The notes beneath the pieces are model-generated. The model searched no databases. It saw only the letters and a program-made list of their open reading frames with translations, and was not told the origin of the DNA. This document shows, in pieces, positions 23,692-33,000 of a stretch of 46,927 nucleotides of DNA. Origin of the DNA: a virus; the IMG/VR virus record IMGVR_UViG_3300030060_003381, positions 1 to 46,927 of that record; one strand, written 5' to 3'. The number at the start of each line of letters is the position of its first letter. Position 1 is the first letter of the stretch. The position numbers were made by a program, and so were the translations under genes.

Positions 23692-25194
23692 ATGGGCGCA
23701 GTAGTTGAAGTAAAGTTTTTTAACTCTTTTGTATTAAAGAAGATAATAAATGCCGGTAACGATATTATTTGGAATGGTTCTTATGGTATACCCGCTAGTT
23801 TACCAGGTGGTTATCCAGCCACAACTGCAGGAATAGATGATGAAGATTTTGCACTTGAAGAAGCTAGAATACGTGGCGGGTTTAATAATACAGCTACAGA
23901 TTATGGAGCAAAAGCATATTTAGTAGAAGAAGAACCAGCTGGATATATAAGATTTAACGCTTTAATATACTCTGGTATATTTAATTCTAGAACAGGTATA
24001 AATAATACCAATGTATTTAGTACAGCAGAAGATATTGAAAAAGCTACAGATCCATCAAATGGAAGTATTCAAAAATTATACGCTGAAGATACTAACTTAA
24101 ATATATTTCAAGAACTTAAAGTAAGTAGAGCATTGATAGACAAAGATGCTATTTTTACAGCAGAAGGTAATCCAAATGTTACAGCAAGTAATTTAGTTAT
24201 TGGTGTTATTCAACCAATACCAGGTAAGTATGGTATAAGTAAAAACCCAGAAAGCTTTGCTATTTATGGAAATAACAAGTATTTTACAGATAAAAATAAT
24301 AATGTAGTTTTATCGTTAAGAGGCAGCGGAATAGTTGAAATATCTCAATTAGGTATGAGAGACTTTTTTAGAGATAAATTAAATGAGTTAGATATTAACG
24401 CTATACGGGGTAAAGCTGTTGGTGGTTGGGATATATATAACCAGCAATATGTATTATCTTTACAACAACAAGATGAAGTAAAATCATCTAATACAGAATA
24501 CAATACAGTTGTATATGATGAGGGTGTACAGGGTTGGACTAGTTTATTTGATTATCGACCTGATCAAATGTTTAGTTTAAGAAATAATTTTTACAGTACT
24601 ACAGCATCTAGTTTATATCAGCATTATAGTAATAATGTTCCACGAGGACAATATTATGATGTAGAATATCCTAGCACTATAACTGTTGTATTTAATCCAG
24701 AACCTACTAGGTCTAAAACTTTTAGCACTATAGGTTATGAAGGAAGTAATGGTTGGAGATTAAATTCTTTAATTTCTGATGAAACAGGTAAAGATAAAAA
24801 CATAAGTGGAAACTTTGAGTTTACAAATGATATAACAGCTAGTATACCAAGTTATTATGAAGGAGAATATGTATTTAATCCAGTTGGCGGAGCAGTTGTA
24901 AATGCTGTTGCTGGTAATGTATATGGAGCTGGTTACAATGCTGTATTTGGAACTGATAATCCGGCTTTAGATAGATATAATGCTGGTTTTACTAGAAAAG
25001 AAAATCATTACGTAGCAAACGTAATAAACAATAGTTTTACTACAAATAGAGAAATTATATTTGGTAATGCTATAAGTGGAATAAAAGGATATTATACTAC
25101 AGCAACTTTTTCAACAGATGAAGTTACTAATAAAGGAGGTTTAAAAACTTTATTTTCAGTAGGAGCAAAATTTGATTCAAACAATGGATATTAA
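23692..25194 (+). CDS. Tail hub protein, C-terminal part as a separate gene, 500 aa
   Basis: The product contains the segment NPESFAIYGNNKYFTDKNNN followed by VVLSLRGSGIVEISQLGMRDFFRDKL. From memory this normally ends hub/stabilisation proteins that start like the gene just upstream. The N-terminal 170 residues are beta-rich with an irregular Gly/Asn stretch. The two genes are separated by 19 bases with a stop between, so the hub seems to be made as two chains. The rest is Tyr/Asn/Gly-rich beta sequence. A separate nozzle protein is the alternative reading. Confidence 0.7.
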   Translation: MGAVVEVKFFNSFVLKKIINAGNDIIWNGSYGIPASLPGGYPATTAGIDDEDFALEEARIRGGFNNTATDYGAKAYLVEEEPAGYIRFNALIYSGIFNSRTGINNTNVFSTAEDIEKATDPSNGSIQKLYAEDTNLNIFQELKVSRALIDKDAIFTAEGNPNVTASNLVIGVIQPIPGKYGISKNPESFAIYGNNKYFTDKNNNVVLSLRGSGIVEISQLGMRDFFRDKLNELDINAIRGKAVGGWDIYNQQYVLSLQQQDEVKSSNTEYNTVVYDEGVQGWTSLFDYRPDQMFSLRNNFYSTTASSLYQHYSNNVPRGQYYDVEYPSTITVVFNPEPTRSKTFSTIGYEGSNGWRLNSLISDETGKDKNISGNFEFTNDITASIPSYYEGEYVFNPVGGAVVNAVAGNVYGAGYNAVFGTDNPALDRYNAGFTRKENHYVANVINNSFTTNREIIFGNAISGIKGYYTTATFSTDEVTNKGGLKTLFSVGAKFDSNNGY

Positions 25195-25212
25195 CAATAA
25201 AATAAACAAACT

Positions 25213-25905
25213 ATGTCAGCAGGAGCAATTATAGGCGGCGCGGTAAGTATCGTAGGAGGTATTTTTGGTGCTAGTAGAGCTAGACGTGAAGCTAGAAGAA
25301 GAGAGGCTCAAGCTAGAGGACTAGAAGCAAAGCTAAATGAACTAGAAGCTAACAGACAAGAAATAATTGATCCTTATGAGAATATAACTGATTTAAGCAG
25401 CATGCTATCAAATCCGTTTGCTAATTTATCTGTAGCAACAAAAGCTACTGAAATTCAAATGGAAGAAACAGATATTGCATTAGCAAATACATTGGATACA
25501 ATTAGATCAACTGGTGGTGGAGCCGGTGGTGCTACAGCTTTAGCTCAAGCTGCATTACAAAGTAAAAGAGGTGTAGCCGCTAATATTGAGCAACAAGAAG
25601 CTGCTAATAATAGACAAAGAGCTCAAGGTGAAGCAACGCTACAACAACAAAGAATGGCTGAAGCTCAAAGACAGCAACAAGCTGATATGCAAGGTGAATT
25701 ATTTACCTTCCAGGCACAAGAGCAAAGAGACATGCAGCAAATGAATAGATTATCAAATCAAATTGGTGCTTTAAGAGGACAAGCAGCTATGGCTAGAGCA
25801 GATGCAACAGCTGCAATAACAGGAGCGATTGGAGGAGCGGCTAATTTAGCAGCCGCAGCTTTCGCACCTCCAGCACCACCTTCTGATGATGGAGATACAC
25901 CATAA
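25213..25905 (+). CDS. Internal virion / ejection protein (T7 gp14-like layout), 230 aa
   Basis: A Gly/Ala/Ile-rich hydrophobic stretch at the N-terminus (about 3-22) leads into an Arg/Glu/Ala coiled coil (RRREAQARGLEAKLNELEAN). A Gly/Ala linker and a Gln-rich helix follow, then a second hydrophobic Ala/Gly segment (about 196-215) and a Pro tail. This order and size resemble the small ejection proteins of short-tailed phages, which leave the head first and enter the outer membrane. Position after the tail hub and before two larger internal proteins agrees with the core-protein order of T7. Sequence identity with T7 gp14 is not apparent. Confidence 0.68.
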   Translation: MSAGAIIGGAVSIVGGIFGASRARREARRREAQARGLEAKLNELEANRQEIIDPYENITDLSSMLSNPFANLSVATKATEIQMEETDIALANTLDTIRSTGGGAGGATALAQAALQSKRGVAANIEQQEAANNRQRAQGEATLQQQRMAEAQRQQQADMQGELFTFQAQEQRDMQQMNRLSNQIGALRGQAAMARADATAAITGAIGGAANLAAAAFAPPAPPSDDGDTP

Positions 25906-25917
25906 AAATAGCAAGTA

Positions 25918-27033
25918 ATGGAAGATAAAAATATAAAAATAAATTTATTTATTAGACAATTAAATCAAAGCAATGCTTTAGGTTATAATAAAAGATACAT
26001 TGCTAGTACAGCTGACTATAATTTTAAAATACTAGATCGCGCCTACGAAGGAACAGGAAGAGTATATGCAAAATTAAAAACAGCTATAAATAATAATAAT
26101 TGTTCAGATCCTATTTGTCAAGCAGAAACAATGAAGCTAAAATACTTAATGGAAGCACCTCGTAAATCATTAAAGTTTTTATCTGATTTAGGTTCTCAAT
26201 TATTAATAACAGAAGATAATTATTACGATGTAAATCAAAATTATCAATATGCTGTAGCACATTGTATACTTACTGGTAAACCTACTTTTGCTAAAAGCGA
26301 TGGATATAATGTTACATTGATGTTGAAAAGTGATGGTAGTCAAGAGTTAATTTTTGAAGGTCCTATGTTAGAACAACCTTTAATTGTAAATAGCGATGCG
26401 CTAGCTGCTTTGTTAGAGTCAAACACAAATGTAGTAGCAGAAACACCAGATGTAAATAAAAATATGCTAGCATTATTAGCTAATGTTGGAATAATGGCTG
26501 GTAACTCTATCAACCCTGACACAGGTGAATTATCCCCACAAGCTAAAATAGCTGATGAATTCGTGTTAAAAGATAAAAATGGTCAATATATTTATGAAGT
26601 TGTAGAAATAGGTGATGGTATGGGTAGAAATATATTACAATTTGATTTAGATAAAATTGAAAGAAAAATAACACCATTAATAAATGCTGAAGTAGCGGGT
26701 ATGTTAACCGCAGAACAATCAGTTGTAGCCGCGTGGAATGTTTTTATAGGCGCTCAAACAAGTGTTGAAGAAGATGATCAAATGGCACAAAACGCAAACG
26801 CTGGGTTTGTAGCATGGTCTTATGATTATGATCTACCTTTAATGCCTGATAAGAAAAATCTTTTTATGAATAAATATAAAGAATACTTTATGAATAATTA
26901 TTTAAAGCAATTCACCACTAATAAACTACCAACAGTAAAAGCTGATGCGGTTCCTTTTCAATTAGAAACTGAAGAGGTTAAAGAAGAAAATAAAGAGCAA
27001 GAACAAGGAGCACAGGAAGCACCTCAAAATTAA
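25918..27033 (+). CDS. Internal virion protein candidate, 371 aa
   Basis: A soluble, mostly helical protein. It begins IKINLFIRQLNQSNALGYNK, carries a Cys pair in NNCSDPICQAETMKLKYLME (about 60-80), and has a Leu/Ile/Asn-rich middle with GIMAGNSINPDTGELSPQAK. It ends in an acidic Glu/Gln tail. It lies between the gp14-like protein and the giant internal protein, the slot of the second T7 core protein. A head core or ejection role is inferred from order only. The next ATG follows after five bases. Confidence 0.62.
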   Translation: MEDKNIKINLFIRQLNQSNALGYNKRYIASTADYNFKILDRAYEGTGRVYAKLKTAINNNNCSDPICQAETMKLKYLMEAPRKSLKFLSDLGSQLLITEDNYYDVNQNYQYAVAHCILTGKPTFAKSDGYNVTLMLKSDGSQELIFEGPMLEQPLIVNSDALAALLESNTNVVAETPDVNKNMLALLANVGIMAGNSINPDTGELSPQAKIADEFVLKDKNGQYIYEVVEIGDGMGRNILQFDLDKIERKITPLINAEVAGMLTAEQSVVAAWNVFIGAQTSVEEDDQMAQNANAGFVAWSYDYDLPLMPDKKNLFMNKYKEYFMNNYLKQFTTNKLPTVKADAVPFQLETEEVKEENKEQEQGAQEAPQN

Positions 27034-27038
27034 ATTGA

Positions 27039-30000
27039 ATGCAGACTTACGATGATTATTTAGCAACTGTTCCTGAAGGTCAAGAGCCTTTAAGTGCGGA
27101 AGAGTTTGAACAATCACTTGTCGACAAAGAAGACAAAGAAATCAAAAAACTTCGTAGCGACGAACAGATGGTGTCTGATTCAGCAAAAATAGCTGAAAAC
27201 ATTGACGACAACGAAATGATAACTATTGGTGTGTCAGGTGACTTAGCTACAGATGTTGGTAAAGAAGGTTATAGAGGTTCAACAAGACTTAAAAAAGAAG
27301 ACTTGCTTACATCACAAACATTGATGAATCAAGCATATCAATACATCGATACTGTAAGCTCTGATGGTTTTGTAAAATATGATGAAAATGTTTTAAAAGA
27401 TAAAGCTGCTGAATTATATTTTGGTGAAGTAGATGATTATGAAGCTGATTACACTTGGGATAAAACAAAATCAAAAAATGATCCTAGAGGAAGATATTAT
27501 GGTTACAACTTAATAGCTGATGTTAATAATGCTAATCAAAGAGGTGAATATGAAACAGAAGAGGAGTATCAAGCGGCTTTAGCTAGTGCAAAAAGAGAAG
27601 CGCATAAAAAATTTGGTAACCAAGATGATTATGATAAATATTTAAGAGAGACTCTCGGTGATAAATATGAGGCATACATAAAATATAAAAAAGGTGAAGA
27701 TGTTGAAATGGATGACGATGTTATCCAAAGAGCTAAAGAAAAACTATTTGCAGAAGAATTAAATAGATTTAATAGAAGTGATGAGGGTTTTGGTGGTAAG
27801 TATGGTGAAGAAATACAAGAAATAGTAAAAATATTAACTGGTGATGTTAAATCTAAAGAAGAGCTTTATAAAGCAACTAATGTAACTAAAGATTTAATAA
27901 ATGCGAAAGCAGCTTCTGTTGAACAACAACAAGCTGAATTAGAGAAAAAGCAAAAACCATTTGTTGATGCTATTGATGAAGCTGGTAAAAAAATCATTGA
28001 TGAGTTTGGTGAAAATTATCAAGATTTTGGTAGAAGATATAGTGACGGTAAATTAATGGGCATGAATGATGATTTATTTATGTCTGAAGAAGATTTTGAA
28101 GAAAAGAAAGTGTTATTTACACAGTACATGGAAGACTATTCTGCTGCATATGATGCGTATACCCAACAAGATTTTGAAGGACAATACGATTTATTAATAA
28201 AAAATTCTGACAATTTAGGTGTTTTAGTTAATAAATACATGAAAGATGTAGAAGCTATAGCAGATAGTAGTGATAAAGATTATCTTATTGCTAAAGCAGC
28301 TGGATTTGATTATAGTATAAGTGGTAGAGCCGCTGCTGCTATGGAAGATTTTTTCATTAAAGGAGGTAAAAATGTTTTAAATTTAACTGGTCAGTTAGGT
28401 TTAAAAGCTATTAAAGCACTAACTTTTAATCCAGCTTTAGATGCACAAATAGATAAGACTATAAAAAATATGTCTGATGGTATTGCTAATTACAATCAAA
28501 GATTAGCACAACATAGAGCAGAAACTTTACCACCTGCTTTAACTTTAGATGATGTAGAATTTGGTGCTGATGGATCTGGTGTTTTACGTTATGTTGGTGA
28601 GGCTTTAGCAGATAACAGTCCTTCAATTTTAACTACTTTTATACCAGCTGGTTTAGCTATAAAAGGAGCTGCTGGTGTAGCAAGAGCTACTCAAGCATTG
28701 AAAGCAGCTAGAATTGGTAAAGGTGGTGTAAGACTTCATGGTAATGCCAAAGCTGTACAAACTGCAAACGCTGCTTATAGAGAGGCGTTAGCAACTCAAA
28801 AAACATATGGTTTATATGGTATGAGAGCAGCTCAGGGAATATTCTTTGCTGGTGAATCTGGTGGTAAATATGGAGATATTGTTGTAGAAGAGTACAATAT
28901 TAGAGATCGTATAGATGAAATAAATGAAAGACTTGAAATAGAATCTTTACCAGAAGGTGAAAGAAAAGCTTTAATTCAAGAAAAAGAAGAAGCAAATAAT
29001 ACTTTAAGCAATAATTATAGTTTTGCAAGAAAAGCTTTTTCATCATACGGTTTTGGAGCTGTAGCTACAGTAGCTGAAACAATGGGTTCGTTAAGTTTGG
29101 TTAGTGGTGTACAAAAAGCTGCTAGATCTTATGCTAAAAAAGAAATAAAAAAAGAATTATATACTAATGCCACTAATTTTAAAGGTGTATTAGCAGGTAC
29201 GGTTATCAAAGGATTAAGACCAGCTGTAACCAAAGCAATGCCTAGTGAAGTATTTGAAGAAGCATTTACACAAGTAGGTCATAATGCTATAGATATTGTA
29301 GCATTAAATGAAGACAAGAGTTTGTTAGAGGGTTTAAATGCTGACTTCTTTGTTAAAACAGCTATTACTTCTTTTGCTATTATGGCGCCTACTACAATGA
29401 ACAACACTAGACAAATGTTACAAGATGAGTTTAAAACTCGTGATGAAATGTTAGATAATAAAAGTGATGTTCACAGATTAATAACAATACAAGGTAGATT
29501 AAATTCAGGAGCATTAGACACAAAAGAAAAAAGAGCTTTTTATAACGCTGAGAAAAAAGCTTTAATTAAAAAATTAGGTTTTTATGATGCGCAAGTCATG
29601 CAAAAATTGAATCACATGACTGAGGCTGAAATACGAGAAGTTGCAGATATAAATCAAAAACAAAGATTTTTAGATAAACAAATGAAAGGTTTAGCTTCAA
29701 CAGGAGGATCATTGGAGCAAGATAAGGTATTTGAAAAAACTAAACAAGATTTAAGAAAAGAATCAGAAGCTTTAGAAATAAGAAAAAATGAATTATTAAA
29801 TCGTAAAACTGAAAATGTATTAGAAAACCAAAAAAGATTAAACGAGAAGTATGGTACATCACCTAATATAGATTTAGCTTACACATTAGGTTTAAATGAT
29901 TTTGCTTTTGATGCTGCGTTAACTATGTCAGATAAAAATAAAAAGTTCACGCAAATAAGTTCTGAATCTTTTCAAAATCCAGCTGCTATTAGAGCAGAGT

Positions 30001-33000
30001 TAGAAGCTGCAGGTTATGAAGCTGCTGATGTAGATTTAATAGTAGATAAGTTTATGGGTGAAACACAGTCTAATGCAATGTATTTACCTAATGGTGATAT
30101 AATTATCAACCAAGGCGCGATTGATGCTAGAATGCACTCATCTAATCAATCTGATGGTAATTATGCTGCTTTAGCTCCATTAGAAGAATTATTTCATGCT
30201 ACTATAAAATCTAAGGGTTTAAAAGTAGAGGGTTTACTTAAAAAAGATGCTGCTCTTGCTACTAACGAATTGTTAGAGCTTATTAAAGGTAAAATGGAAA
30301 CTGGTACTCCTAAGCAAAAAAAGGATTTACAAGATTTACTTGAAAGAGTAGAAATGTACAAAAGCAATGGTGAGTACAATTATGAAGAAATGCTAGCTCA
30401 AATAAACAATGGTATGATGCTAGGTGTTATTAATGCTAGTGATTTTCAAGCTTTACCATCGTTTAAATCTTTTTTAAATGGAGCTATACAAAAAATATTA
30501 GGTGATCCATCTTGGATGTTAGAATTAAACACAGCTTCAGATGTAAATCAATTTATGAATAATTGGCGTGGTAATATATTAGAAGGTAAAGCTGGTATTG
30601 ATCAAATACCGCCAGAAGATGAAATTGTAAATGCAAAGCCAAACATTAGAGATGACGAAGCTATGCAGTCCGTTGGACAAGTTATACCACAAGCTACTCA
30701 AGCTTATATGGAGTTAGACAACGAAATGCTTCAACAAGGTTTAAATGAAGCTATACAAAATAAAACCGATCAACAGTTTCCACTAGCACAGGCACTAGTA
30801 GAAAAAAACTGGCCATTAATAAGTAAGTCACTTAATATCAATAATCAACAAGAAATGGAAGCTGCTAAAGAAGTTGTTATTGATCAAATATTAGGACAGT
30901 TTGAAGGATCTGGTCAAGGTAAATATGGTCCAAGAAATACTAGTGCATTAGCTGGTTTTGATTTAGAAGGTGGAGCTCAAGTTAGTACATATTTAGCTGA
31001 AACAATAAGAACTAGAAAACCTGAAATTGATGCGGCTATAGCTGATAGAACTGGTGGTCCTGGGATTCAAGTTGATCAAGTTGGCGATGTAGTAACACAA
31101 ACTGAAACAACAGAAGTAGCAAAAGTTAGACCAGTGCCTAGCAAAACAACTAAGTTTTCTAAAGACATATTAGCTAGAGTAGAAACTGATAAAGCTGGAT
31201 TAGAAACTAAAATAACTGAAGCAGTTCAAGAATCATATAAAGGAAAAGAAGTTACATTAGCAGAGACTAGAAATATTCCTGAAAAAGTAGCTAAGGTTTA
31301 TACAGATATGTTGGAAATAACTAATCCTAACAGATTAACGGATAAGTCTCAAACATTTTCAGTAACAGATGAAGCTGGTTTAAGAAATGCTCAAATGTTT
31401 TTAACTCAAAATGCTCAAGCTGATTTTGCTAATTTACCAAAAGCATTAGATGCAAGTGGTAAAGGTACATTTATACCACTTAATGTTAAGCGAGCTTTAT
31501 ACACAGATGGTAAAAAAACAGGCAGTTTAAAAGATTATTTAGATCTTATTAAAATACCTGCAACAAAAAAGATTTATAGAGATAGTGCTAAAGTAGGTAC
31601 AATTAGAGGTTTATTATCATTACATATACGTAATCGTATGTTAGAAACTGCTCAACCTGATTCTGCTAAAAGAAAAGCAAGTGGAGCTCAGTTTAGTAAA
31701 GGTAAAAAAATAAATCTAAATAAATATAAAGAAATTGCTAGAGCAAAAGATAAAAATGCTGCTAATGATATAGTAGGCACTAAAACAGAAATAAACCAAG
31801 ACAATAGAAAGAAAGTTCAAGATGAGGTTCAAAACGCTATTGAAACACAAGGTTTAAATGAAAATACTTTTAATGCTGCTAGATTTAATAATGCAGGAGC
31901 ACAAAGAACTAGATTAGAAAATGGTGATGTAGTTTATGATTTATCAAATGGTAAAAAAATAAAAGGTGTGCCAATTTATGAAACTGGTACTAAAAAAATT
32001 AAAAGAAACAAAGACGGTAGTAAAAGATTTAAACAACCTACATTAAAACAAATTGAAGCAGAGTTTGGCGAAGGTGTTACTTTGGTTCCTGGTAGAAATA
32101 GATTGTATTATGGTGTTAATGATCCAGCTTATATAAAAGCTAGAGATGCAGCTATAAAAAACAATAAAAAAGGTCAAAAAACATTTAAAAGAGTCACTGT
32201 TAAAAATGCTTTTACTGAAAAAGGTAGAAAACAAGCTGCTATTAACATGGATATTTTAGAAGAAACGGCTCTTGAATTAGAAAAAGCTGTTGCAAATGGA
32301 ATGCCATTAAGTATTGCTGCTATTATAATTGAAGGAGCATATCAATCTACAAATGGTTTAATAAAAGTAGCCGCGCCATTTAAGTATAAATCAACTAAAT
32401 TTGAGTATGCTGAAGATGGTAAAAAATCAGATAGACAGGGAAATAAGTATAGAGAAGAACATAGTCCACCAGCATCTGTTATTGGAGCTTCTTTATTATT
32501 AGCTATAAAAAATGGTAACGTTAAAGATGTTATGTCTGGTATTAGAGATAATTTTATTCAAATACAATTATCTAAAAAAGATGATACTAAACTAGATAGA
32601 GCAGGTTTTGCTAGTATTTTACCAGAAGACACAAGTGTTTTAACTCCTAATATTGCAGCGATAAGATTAGCAGCTGCAGATATTAATTTAAATTCTATTG
32701 TAAACCCTGTAACTGGTAAAACAATGGCTGAAGAAGTAGGTTTACCAATAAAAAATAAAGCTGATATTAATTTAGAATCAGTACATTATCAAAATGAATT
32801 AATAGTAGAAAGTAAAGGTGAAATACTACCTATACATAAACAAAAATTAAAAGCGAGTTTACCAGTACAAAATGCTAAGGCGAATGTAGCAAGTGAAAAT
32901 GCTAATGATTTTGATGTAATAGTTAACAAAGAACAAAGATCACAACAACAAAAAGATGTTATGATTGCTTCTATGGAAAGTAGAGGCAAAGCTATTGAAA

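Noticed and set aside
28356-28380. AAAGGAGGTAAAAATG, a perfect ribosome-binding site with ATG inside the giant gene
   Set aside because: The ATG is out of frame with the gene and is followed by TTT and a TAA stop, so it opens no reading frame. The string is explained by the codons for Lys-Gly-Gly-Lys-Asn.
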